Positions 1-6,350 of a stretch of DNA of 11,525 nt are shown piece after piece (positions within the stretch are counted from its first letter, which is position 1; the number at the start of each line of letters is the position of its first letter). The position numbers and the translations under genes were made by a program. The notes beneath the pieces are model-generated. The model saw only the letters and a program-made list of their open reading frames with translations. It was not told the DNA's origin and searched no databases. This DNA comes from an uncultured Bacteroidales bacterium (lineage in GTDB: Bacteria > Bacteroidota > Bacteroidia > Bacteroidales > Paludibacteraceae): assembly GCA_946405045.1 (NCBI GenBank), contig CAMJFV010000040.1:1-11525 (forward strand), given 5' to 3'.

Positions 1-1474
1 CCATTCCATTGTTTGGTGCGTCATTTGCGACGTGGAGGGCATAAAGTGGCTCTTTAGATTTTTTTGCTTTAAGAATCACCGCAAGTTCCATAAGTCTCAC
101 CAAATTATCTGGATGATAAAGAGGAACCAAGATTCTGTCTGCCTGCTGAGCTTTAGCGATCTTCTCATCAATAGTTTCCGACTCAGTTGATATCTTCTTC
201 GACATACGTTCCGTCACTGTTGATGAAATGACACAAGTGACAAGGATCATTATGACCGTACCATTAAGAATATCATTACTGAAAATACGGATCAACGAAC
301 CGTCGTCAGCGAACCTGATAACTGTATCGTAACCAATTTTTACGGCTGCCAATGTTGCCGCTGCCTGAGCTGTACTTAATCCGAAAATAAGGTTTCCCTC
401 CACCTTTTTAAGATTAAATGTACGCTGCGTGATCATGGCCGCCAAATATTTCGACAAATTCGAAACGATACACATCACAACAGCCACGATAAGAGTGTTA
501 GGACCGGCAAACACCGCTCTTAAATCGATAAGCATTCCCACTCCTATAAGAAAGAACGGAATGAAAATCGCATTACCCACAAACTCCAATCTGTTCATCA
601 AAGGTGAGATTCTCGGGATAAGAGAACTTATCGCTATTCCCACCAAGAAAGCTCCGATAATCGCCTCAAGGCCAGCAAGTTGAGCGATATATCCGCCCAA
701 GAAGACAAGAGCCAGCACAAAAATGTACTGACCTACACTGTCACTTACACGTTTGAAAAACAGACTTGCAAGACGAGGGAAAATGAATACAATAATAAAT
801 AGGAATATACATATAGCTATTCCCATTCGAACCCAGAAGAAACTGTTGATCTGGCCTTTCGCCATTCCGACAATCACCGCCAACACCAACAAAGACAAAG
901 TAGTGGCGATCATCGTTCCTCCGATAGTTATACTTATGCTACGGTTCTTATTGACTCCGTATTTGCTGACAATCGGATAGGAAATCAGCGTGTGCGATGC
1001 ATACATACTGGCAAGCAAAAGTGATGCCACCAACAGATAGTATTGCGACGTCATCTCCGACGCTTCAGTAACAGTAGCGTCGTACGGAACCTCATGATGA
1101 GGGATATATTGAAGCAAAAAATAGCTGCTCAACGTACCGATCACCATCGGCAAAATAAAGGTTATTCCGCCAAAGAAAACTCCCGCCTTACGGTTTTTCT
1201 TAAAGTCGGTAATATCCATTTCAATACCAGCCAAGAACATGATGTACACCATGCCGACGGTGCCATAAAGTTCAAAACTGGAATCTCGAGTCAACACTCC
1301 TATTCCATGTTCACCCAAGATTATTCCTGCCAGAATCATGACAATGATATTCGGCAGTTTTAACTTCTCCGATACAAACGGAGCGAGAAGAATCACGAAG
1401 AGTACGAGCGAGAATATGAGTACCGGATTGGTTACCGGCAAACTCATACCTATATGACTGAATATTGTATCCAT
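1..1474 (-). CDS. CPA2-family cation:proton antiporter with C-terminal universal stress domain (3' part missing)
   Basis: The gene starts at the ATG at 1474 and stays open to the left edge, giving 491 visible residues without a stop. The first ~410 residues are a chain of hydrophobic segments typical of the monovalent cation:proton antiporter-2 (Kef/NapA-like) inner-membrane fold. Recognisable blocks are LKLPNIIVMILAGIILGEHG (39-58), MVYIMFLAGIEMD, YASHTLISYPIVSKYGV, IEAIIGAFLVG-like LEAIIGAFLVG and NAIFIPFFLIGVGMLID. From about residue 446 (RILVPLYHPDN) a universal-stress-protein domain begins, a known partner of this transporter type, and it is cut by the window edge. It is the last visible gene of the glnS operon, 22 bp after the lipoprotein gene. 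A weak AAGAAG lies before the start. Oddity: the TM5 position where related proteins have Asp (TDTLALLVLA) reads ATTLSLLVLA here, so Thr191 replaces the expected ion-binding acid. The transported ion (Na+, K+) cannot be told. The family call is firm; exchange activity is uncertain. Confidence 0.9.
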   Translation of the reverse strand, partial: MDTIFSHIGMSLPVTNPVLIFSLVLFVILLAPFVSEKLKLPNIIVMILAGIILGEHGIGVLTRDSSFELYGTVGMVYIMFLAGIEMDITDFKKNRKAGVFFGGITFILPMVIGTLSSYFLLQYIPHHEVPYDATVTEASEMTSQYYLLVASLLLASMYASHTLISYPIVSKYGVNKNRSISITIGGTMIATTLSLLVLAVIVGMAKGQINSFFWVRMGIAICIFLFIIVFIFPRLASLFFKRVSDSVGQYIFVLALVFLGGYIAQLAGLEAIIGAFLVGIAISSLIPRISPLMNRLEFVGNAIFIPFFLIGVGMLIDLRAVFAGPNTLIVAVVMCIVSNLSKYLAAMITQRTFNLKKVEGNLIFGLSTAQAAATLAAVKIGYDTVIRFADDGSLIRIFSNDILNGTVIMILVTCVISSTVTERMSKKISTESETIDEKIAKAQQADRILVPLYHPDNLVRLMELAVILKAKKSKEPLYALHVANDAPNNGM

Positions 1475-1496
1475 CACTCGTTCTTCTTAAAATTCA

Positions 1497-2042
1497 TTAA
1501 TTTCTGTTCAAATAGTATCCGTAAACAGTGACGTTTTTAACAGCAAAGCCCAGTTTTCTTCCATCGTGGTTTTCTGGATTATACTTACTTGGTTTTGCTG
1601 CATTTTCAAATATAAACATCATACGTACAGACCCGTCAGCACCAAGGTTTTCCTTTGGCACATTCACAAAAACAGAGCTATGACCATTTGTGGAGATCTG
1701 TGACACACGCTCTCCATTCACCTCAACATTAAATCGCAAAGGTTCATCTGGGCATATCACTCTATCAACATCCAACTTGACAGTCACTTCCGCCTTCGGG
1801 GCCGCCATCAACTCAATTGTTGCAGTATCACCATTTGACCAACGTCCAAAATCTTCATTGCCAGAAAAACCAGAAATTTCACAACCTGGATTTTCCTGAC
1901 AGAAATCATAGAACGAATACAAATGGTTAACATTTGACTCACTCTTAACTTCAGATGACGCAGAATCTGGTGTTTCCTTTTCTTTTGTGGAACAACAGCA
2001 CAAAGCTAAGATCATTCCAAAGACATATATGACACGCTTCAT
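1497..2042 (-). CDS. Small lipoprotein with GFS-E-FGRW beta-sandwich-like domain (paralog 1)
   Basis: This 181-residue protein begins with a short lipoprotein signal (hydrophobic residues 4-14, then Cys15-Cys16-Cys17-Ser), followed by a polar Ser/Glu-rich linker to about residue 40. The lipobox is irregular; Cys17 is the best guess for the lipidated residue. The rest is a single domain of ~140 residues starting at YSFYDFCQENPGCEISGFS (42-60), then GNEDFGRWSNG (61-71), a strand-rich middle with FNVEVNGERV and VFVNVPKENL, and a closing block with P-x3-NPENHDGRKLGFAVKNVTVYG. It is a clear paralog of the lipoprotein gene just upstream. The FGRWSNG plus RKLG(F)-x-V-x-N-(V/I)-x-(V/L)-x-G pattern reminds me of the beta-sandwich domain at the C-terminus of some membrane sugar or phosphoglycerol transferases (DUF7024-like); that link is from memory. 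It lies 19 bp after its paralog and 22 bp before the antiporter, so all are likely co-transcribed. Function unknown. Confidence 0.85.
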   Translation of the reverse strand: MKRVIYVFGMILALCCCSTKEKETPDSASSEVKSESNVNHLYSFYDFCQENPGCEISGFSGNEDFGRWSNGDTATIELMAAPKAEVTVKLDVDRVICPDEPLRFNVEVNGERVSQISTNGHSSVFVNVPKENLGADGSVRMMFIFENAAKPSKYNPENHDGRKLGFAVKNVTVYGYYLNRN

Positions 2043-2061
2043 TGGTTACTATTTTTTGAAA

Positions 2062-2640
2062 TCAATCTTCTGTCTCTTCAGACTCAGCTTCGTCCACAGA
2101 TACTCCATAAAGTGTAATACAAGAAATTCCCATTCCCAACAAGCGAGAATCGTAAATTTCAGGATTCACATCAATAGGTCTTTTAGGATTCAATATCTTC
2201 AACACAAGGACAAGATTGTCGTTGTCGCCAACAGCATCTGCAGGAATATTTACAAAAATCACACCTGGATAAGTCTCGCCCTCATCGACTTTTGTCTCAT
2301 TAGCATACACCTCGTATTTAGTGGCGTCACCACCAGGAACCGCATTTGTCACTGTGATTTTTGCAGTCAAATCTGAATTAGGAGTGATATTCTCAAATGT
2401 TATAGTAGGAGCCTCCTCATTTGTCCATCTTCCAAAGCCTTCTGCTGCCGAGAATCCTGAAATCTGACATCCTGGATCCTCTTCCTTGAAGTCATAATAA
2501 GAAACTGAAGTCGTTGCATTACCTAATCCACCAACAAATCCAGTCGCAGTCATTCTGTTTCCGTCTTCTTCAACTGAACCTGAAGAGCATCCACATAGCA
2601 TAGCTGCCATCCCTAATGCATAGAAAAAAATCTTTTTCAT
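2062..2640 (-). CDS. Small lipoprotein with GFS-E-FGRW beta-sandwich-like domain (paralog 2)
   Basis: This 192-residue protein has a classical lipoprotein signal: Lys2-Lys3, a hydrophobic stretch, and the lipobox LCGC with Cys18 as the lipidated residue. The following SSGSVEEDGN is acidic, which in Bacteroidetes can favour surface export, although I cannot establish that here. The domain from about residue 48 aligns with the downstream paralog: YYDFKEEDPGCQISGFS against FYDFCQENPGCEISGFS, AAEGFGRWTN against GNEDFGRWSN, GVIFVNIPADAVG against SVFVNVPKENLG, and NPEIYDSRLLGMGISCITLYG against NPENHDGRKLGFAVKNVTVYG. The C-terminus ends in an acidic tail (EAESEETED). It lies 21 bp after glnS. The leader before the ATG is extremely A-rich, with no Shine-Dalgarno sequence, as is usual in Bacteroidota. 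The role is unknown; a carbohydrate- or envelope-related beta-sandwich is an inference from resemblance only. Confidence 0.87.
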   Translation of the reverse strand: MKKIFFYALGMAAMLCGCSSGSVEEDGNRMTATGFVGGLGNATTSVSYYDFKEEDPGCQISGFSAAEGFGRWTNEEAPTITFENITPNSDLTAKITVTNAVPGGDATKYEVYANETKVDEGETYPGVIFVNIPADAVGDNDNLVLVLKILNPKRPIDVNPEIYDSRLLGMGISCITLYGVSVDEAESEETED

Positions 2641-2661
2641 TTTTTTGTTGTTATTGTTGTT

Positions 2662-4428
2662 TTATTTTTTCATTTCCTTTGCCCAACTGTCTTTAAGGCC
2701 GACGGTGCGGTTGAACACCAAATGATCTGCTGAAGATGTCTTATCCACAGTAAAATAGCCGATACGTTGGAACTGCAAGTAGTCAAGAGGTTTGCTATCT
2801 GCCAAGTACTTCTCAACATAACAGTTAGACAACACCTTCAATGAGTCAGGGTTAAGGATCTCTCGCATCGCGTCGATAGCCTCACACTGTTTCTCCTCCT
2901 TGATACGAGCCAACTCGTCACGAGGATTCTCAACCTTCCAAAGTCTGTCGTACAGACGGACCTCAGCTTTGATCGCATGTGCGCAGCTCACCCAATGTAT
3001 TGTCTTTCCTTTGATCTTCATATTGCAGTTAGCCTCTCCTGTCTTTGTCTCAGGAATAAACTCTGCATGAATCTCTACTATATTTCCATCAGCATCCTTC
3101 ACAATGCACTCCGCAGGGTTCTCACTACACTTGATAATGTAGGCATTCTTCAAACGGACCTCCTTGCCAGGACCAAGACGGAAGAATTTTGCAGGAGCAT
3201 CCTCCATAAAATCGTCACGCTCAATCCATAGTTCACGACTGAATTCAACCTTATGTGTGGCAGAATTCTCATCTTCCGGATTATTGATAGCATCTAGTTC
3301 CTCAACCTTTCCTTCTGGATAGTTGGTGATGACCAACTTGATCGGATCAAGCACTGCAGCCACACGTGTAGCACGTTTGTTCAAATCGTCACGTACCGCA
3401 CTTTCAAGCAATGAGAACTCATTAAGAGCGTCATAAGTTGTGTAGCCAATCTTATTGATAAAATTATGGATACTCTCTGGTGAATAGCCACGTCTTCTGA
3501 ATCCACATATTGTAGGCATACGAGGATCGTCCCAATCCTCAACAACATGCTCCTTTACCAATGTCAAAAGATTACGCTTCGACATCAAAGTATAGTTCAG
3601 ATTAAGTTTGTTGAACTCATACTGACGAGGGCGGTTATCGTCAAGATCCTTTCCCTCTTTCAACCAATCAATAAACAAATCATATAGTGGACGGTGAGGT
3701 ACAAACTCGAGTGTACACAACGAGTGAGTCACACCTTCAAAATAGTCGCTCTGTCCATGGGCGAAATCATACATAGGATAAACCTTCCACTTCCAACCTG
3801 TACGATGATGTGGATGAGTTGTGATGATACGATAGATAATAGGATCACGGAAATGCATGTTTGAGCTAGCCATGTCAATCTTAGCTCGAAGAACCATTTT
3901 TCCATCCTCAATCTTTCCGTCTGTCATTTCCTGGAAAAGACGAAGGTTTTCCTCAATTGGGCGGTTTCTGTATGGGCTTTCCGTTCCCGCCACTGTAGGA
4001 GTACCCTTCTGTGCGGCAATCTCCTCAGGTGTTTGCTCATCAACGTAAGCCTTTCCCTCCTTGATCAATGTCACAGCAAGATCCCAAAGTTGCTGGAAAT
4101 AGTCGGATGCATAGTAGACGTTGCCCCACTCGAATCCCAACCATTTGATATCCTCTTTGATTGCCTCAACATATTCGTTGTCCTCCTTCACAGGATTTGT
4201 GTCATCGAAACGGAGGTTACATACGCCATTATATTTCTTGGCGATACCGAAATCCATGCAAATAGCTTTTGCATGTCCTATATGGAGATAGCCGTTTGGT
4301 TCTGGCGGGAAACGAGTCTGTACTTTTCCACCGTTTTTGCCATTTGCCAAATCTTCCACCACCTTCTGCTCAATAAAATTAAGCACCTCTTTGGCTTCAC
4401 TTTTTTCTATCTCTTGGTTTTCTGCCAT
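2662..4428 (-). CDS. glnS: Glutaminyl-tRNA synthetase
   Basis: This cytoplasmic class I aminoacyl-tRNA synthetase attaches glutamine to tRNA-Gln using ATP. The 588 residues match the usual bacterial GlnRS length (about 550-600). The first ~35 residues form a short N-terminal helix, then the catalytic core starts with TRFPPEPNGYLHIGHAKA, whose HIGH motif is at residues 49-52. FDDTNPVKED follows, then YPMYDFAHGQSDYFEGVTHSLCTLEF and the KMSKS-type loop LMSKR at 281-285. The C-terminal half holds the two beta-barrel anticodon-binding domains and ends near FQRIGYFTVD and FNRTVGLKDSWAK, both typical of GlnRS and not of GluRS. Its presence means this organism charges tRNA-Gln directly and does not depend on the GatCAB route for it. 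The ATG at 4428 follows an AT-rich leader without a Shine-Dalgarno sequence and lies ~36 nt after the predicted transcription start. It leads the operon with the two lipoproteins and the antiporter. Confidence 0.97.
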   Translation of the reverse strand: MAENQEIEKSEAKEVLNFIEQKVVEDLANGKNGGKVQTRFPPEPNGYLHIGHAKAICMDFGIAKKYNGVCNLRFDDTNPVKEDNEYVEAIKEDIKWLGFEWGNVYYASDYFQQLWDLAVTLIKEGKAYVDEQTPEEIAAQKGTPTVAGTESPYRNRPIEENLRLFQEMTDGKIEDGKMVLRAKIDMASSNMHFRDPIIYRIITTHPHHRTGWKWKVYPMYDFAHGQSDYFEGVTHSLCTLEFVPHRPLYDLFIDWLKEGKDLDDNRPRQYEFNKLNLNYTLMSKRNLLTLVKEHVVEDWDDPRMPTICGFRRRGYSPESIHNFINKIGYTTYDALNEFSLLESAVRDDLNKRATRVAAVLDPIKLVITNYPEGKVEELDAINNPEDENSATHKVEFSRELWIERDDFMEDAPAKFFRLGPGKEVRLKNAYIIKCSENPAECIVKDADGNIVEIHAEFIPETKTGEANCNMKIKGKTIHWVSCAHAIKAEVRLYDRLWKVENPRDELARIKEEKQCEAIDAMREILNPDSLKVLSNCYVEKYLADSKPLDYLQFQRIGYFTVDKTSSADHLVFNRTVGLKDSWAKEMKK

Positions 4429-4470
4429 ATCATTAAATTTATTCTACTTCTAAAATTAGTGTATATGGTG

Positions 4471-4478
4471 CAAAAATA
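4471..4478 (-). promoter_or_regulatory. Predicted promoter -7 element for the glnS operon
   Basis: On the minus strand these bases read TATTTTTG, a full match to the Bacteroidota -7 consensus TAnnTTTG, 42 bp before the glnS start. The upstream DNA is very A/T-rich, but I see no good -33 TTTG at the usual 19-21 bp spacing; the nearest TTG-like bases are too close. It is the only TAnnTTTG match in the right orientation between glnS and purE. Confidence 0.6.
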
Positions 4479-4559
4479 GTTTTATTTTCTCAATAAATCT
4501 ATATTTTTTTTGCGAAAAGGAAGGCTTAAAACACAAAGTTGGAATTTTGAATACAACAG

Positions 4560-4590
4560 TTGGGAGTTAATATAAAAAGATGTATCTTTG
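4560..4590 (+). promoter_or_regulatory. Predicted Bacteroidota-type promoter for purE
   Basis: TTGG at 4560-4563 serves as the -33 element and TATCTTTG at 4583-4590 is a full match to the TAnnTTTG -7 consensus. The 19 bp between them is the spacing expected for the Bacteroidota primary sigma factor. Transcription would start around 4596-4598, giving a leader of about 80 nt before purE. It is arranged back-to-back with the glnS promoter, about 80 bp apart. Confidence 0.75.
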
Positions 4591-4600
4591 CAAAATAAGA

Positions 4601-4641
4601 GTGCCGTACACCGGCATGTGGTGACACAAAAGACAGTGTCA
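4601..4641 (+). other. Two small hairpins in the purE leader
   Basis: The predicted purE leader holds two perfect short stems in a row. TGCCG (4602-4606) pairs with CGGCA (4612-4616) around a 5-nt loop, and TGACAC (4622-4627) pairs with GTGTCA (4636-4641) around an 8-nt loop. They end ~30 nt before the AAGGA ribosome binding site (4672-4676). No U-run follows, so this is not a terminator as written, and I do not recognise a purine riboswitch core. They may only be chance folding or a 5'-end stabiliser. Confidence 0.4.
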
Positions 4642-4678
4642 AGATAAACGAGAAGTGTTTGACAAATTTTGAAGGATA

Positions 4679-5185
4679 ATGAATCCACAGGTAAGTATCA
4701 TAATGGGCAGCACATCAGACCTGCCTATAATGGAGAAAGCAGCAAAAATACTCGACGAGTTTGAGATTCCGTTCGAGATAAATGCACTTTCTGCACACCG
4801 CACTCCATCTGAAGTAGAAAGTTTCGCCACAAACGCAGAATCACGTGGCATCAAGGTGATTATCGCAGCAGCTGGCATGGCAGCAGCATTGCCAGGTGTG
4901 ATCGCGGCACAGACATCCGTCCCTGTGATCGGAGTGCCTATTGCGTCTACTCTTGAGGGTATGGACGCTCTACTTTCTATCGTACAGATGCCTCCAGGCA
5001 TTCCAGTGGCGACAGTGGGTATCAACGGTGCGATGAACGCAGGAATCCTTGCAGCACAGATGATCGCATTGAGCGACAAGGCTGTGGCAGAAAAGGTCAA
5101 AGCTCACAAAGCTGGATTGAAGAGTAAAATTGTAAAAGCTAACGAAGAGTTGGCAAAAGTGCAATTCAAATTCAAAACAAATTAA
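4679..5185 (+). CDS. purE: N5-carboxyaminoimidazole ribonucleotide mutase (PurE, class I)
   Basis: PurE moves the carboxyl group of N5-CAIR to carbon 4 to make CAIR, a step of de novo purine synthesis in the cytoplasm; it works after PurK, which is not in this window. The 168 residues are the normal class I length. The diagnostic N-terminal phosphate-binding motif GSTSD is at 10-14, the catalytic-histidine block SAHRTP at 38-43 (His40), then AAAGMAAALPGVIAAQT and the VIGVPIAS-TLEGMDALLSIVQMP-GIPVATV core. The ATG at 4679 is preceded by AAGGA at 4672-4676, one of the few clear Shine-Dalgarno sequences here, which supports this start. The last ~30 residues are Lys-rich and follow the usual end helix. 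It is followed after 93 bp by pta; the gene order purE-pta-ackA mixes purine and acetate metabolism without an obvious direct link. Confidence 0.96.
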   Translation: MNPQVSIIMGSTSDLPIMEKAAKILDEFEIPFEINALSAHRTPSEVESFATNAESRGIKVIIAAAGMAAALPGVIAAQTSVPVIGVPIASTLEGMDALLSIVQMPPGIPVATVGINGAMNAGILAAQMIALSDKAVAEKVKAHKAGLKSKIVKANEELAKVQFKFKTN

Positions 5186-5199
5186 TCAGACACACACAT

Positions 5200-5224
5200 A
5201 GAGACGCACGGACGTCCGTGTCTA
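5200..5224 (+). repeat. REP-like palindromic hairpin between purE and pta
   Basis: The core CACGGACGTCCGTG (5208-5221) is a perfect 14-bp palindrome, extended by AGAC before it and TCT after it with one unpaired G. The flanks read TAGAGACGCACGG on the left, a form I recall from dispersed intergenic repeats in Bacteroidota. CACAC at 5191-5195 and GTGTG at 5230-5234 could add an outer stem. It is not followed by a U-run, so a repeat or mRNA-structuring element fits better than an intrinsic terminator. Confidence 0.55.
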
Positions 5225-5278
5225 AAAACGTGTGACAAGATTAATTAAAACATCAACAGAATTTAAGATTTTTCAGAT

Positions 5279-6289
5279 ATGGCAATTTTAGACAGTATTA
5301 TTGCTCGCGCTAAGCAGAACAAGCAGCGCATCGTTCTTCCTGAGGGTACAGAAGAGCGTACTTTGAAGGCTGCCGACCAAATTTTGGCAGAGGGTATCGC
5401 AAACATCATCTTGTTAGGAAGCCCTAATGAGATTAACAAGTTGGCTTCTGAGTTCGGACTTAAGAACATCTCAAAGGCCACTATCATCGACCCAGAAAAT
5501 AATCCAAACAGTCAGAAATATATCGACCTGTTGCTTCAACTTCGTCAACGTAAGGGCTTGCAGCCTGAGCAGGCAGTTGAGCTTGTAAAGGATCCTCTAT
5601 ATTTGGCTTGTCTTCTTGTCAAGGCTGGCGACGCAGATGGTGAGGTGGCTGGTGCTAAGAACTACACTGGCAACGTGCTTCGTCCTGCATTCCAGATCAT
5701 CAAGACCCGTCAGGGTGCTAAATGTGTGAGCGGTGCTTTCCTTATGATTTTCAAGGACAAGACATACGGACACGATGGCATGTTGTTGTTCGCCGACTGT
5801 GCAGCTACACCAGTGCCAACAGCTGAGGAGCTTGGAAGCATCGCTGTTGTCAGCGCAGGTACTGCTAAATCTATCTTCGGTTTCGATGATCCTAAGGTGG
5901 CTATCATGAGCTTCTCTACAAAGGGTTCTGCTAAGCATGAGACTGTAGACAAGGTTATTGAGGCTGGTAATTTCGCAAAACAATATGCTCCAGACTTGAA
6001 GATCGATGCTGAGCTTCAGGCAGACGCAGCTCTTGTGCCTAGCGTCGCTAAGAGCAAAGCTCCAGGCAGCGAGGTCGCAGGCCAGGCTAACGTATTGGTA
6101 TTCCCTTCTCTTGAAGCTGGAAACATCGGCTACAAACTTGTTCAGCGTCTTGCTGGTGCAGAGGCACTTGGACCAATTCTTCAGGGTCTTGCAGCTCCAG
6201 TAAACGACCTTTCTCGTGGATGCTCAGTAGAGGACGTTGTAAAGATGATTGCAATTACAGCAAACCAAGCAATTGCTGCGAAACAATAA
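5279..6289 (+). CDS. pta: Phosphate acetyltransferase
   Basis: Pta reversibly converts acetyl-CoA and phosphate to acetyl phosphate and CoA, in the cytoplasm. With AckA just downstream it forms the acetate pathway, which yields ATP by substrate-level phosphorylation in fermenting bacteria. At 336 residues it is the short form made only of the catalytic PTA_PTB domain, without the N-terminal DRTGG and ATPase-like regions of the ~700-aa enterobacterial enzyme. Signature stretches are IVLPEGTEERTLKAAD (18-33), NVLRPAFQIIKT (Arg135), FADCAATPVPTAEELG (171-186), MSFSTKGSAKHE and GPILQGLAAPVNDLSRGCSV (298-317). The last block carries Ser312, Arg313 and Asp319, which correspond to the active-site residues described for the Methanosarcina enzyme. 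Codon use is biased to a few codons (GCT, CTT, AAG), suggesting high expression. I found no TAnnTTTG box directly upstream and no Shine-Dalgarno sequence, so it may be read from the purE promoter. Confidence 0.96.
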   Translation: MAILDSIIARAKQNKQRIVLPEGTEERTLKAADQILAEGIANIILLGSPNEINKLASEFGLKNISKATIIDPENNPNSQKYIDLLLQLRQRKGLQPEQAVELVKDPLYLACLLVKAGDADGEVAGAKNYTGNVLRPAFQIIKTRQGAKCVSGAFLMIFKDKTYGHDGMLLFADCAATPVPTAEELGSIAVVSAGTAKSIFGFDDPKVAIMSFSTKGSAKHETVDKVIEAGNFAKQYAPDLKIDAELQADAALVPSVAKSKAPGSEVAGQANVLVFPSLEAGNIGYKLVQRLAGAEALGPILQGLAAPVNDLSRGCSVEDVVKMIAITANQAIAAKQ

Positions 6290-6297
6290 ATAATCTA

Positions 6298-6327
6298 ATG
6301 TTGCAGGCGTACCAACGTCTGCAACAT
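6298..6327 (+). repeat. Strong hairpin between pta and ackA
   Basis: ATGTTGCAG (6298-6306) pairs with CTGCAACAT (6319-6327), and the stem continues inward through a G-T pair and CGT/ACG to a 4-nt loop ACCA (6311-6314). That makes 13 base pairs with one wobble. It begins 9 nt after the pta stop and ends 23 nt before the ackA start. Only TTTCATATATAA follows, so termination would be partial at best. It may protect the pta mRNA 3' end or set the pta:ackA ratio. Confidence 0.65.
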
Positions 6328-6350
6328 TTCATATATAACTAAAAAATTTC

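Noticed and set aside
4033..4479. 148-codon plus-strand frame overlapping the start of glnS
   Set aside because: It lies antisense to an unmistakable GlnRS and its product resembles nothing; hydrophobic content comes from the reverse reading of Lys/Glu codons.
4591..4678. Purine riboswitch in the purE leader
   Set aside because: The leader has only two short separate stems. The three-way junction with paired loops expected for the purine aptamer is not present.
4639..5100. 153-codon minus-strand frame opposite purE
   Set aside because: It is antisense to PurE with its intact family motifs, and shows no promoter or ribosome binding site.
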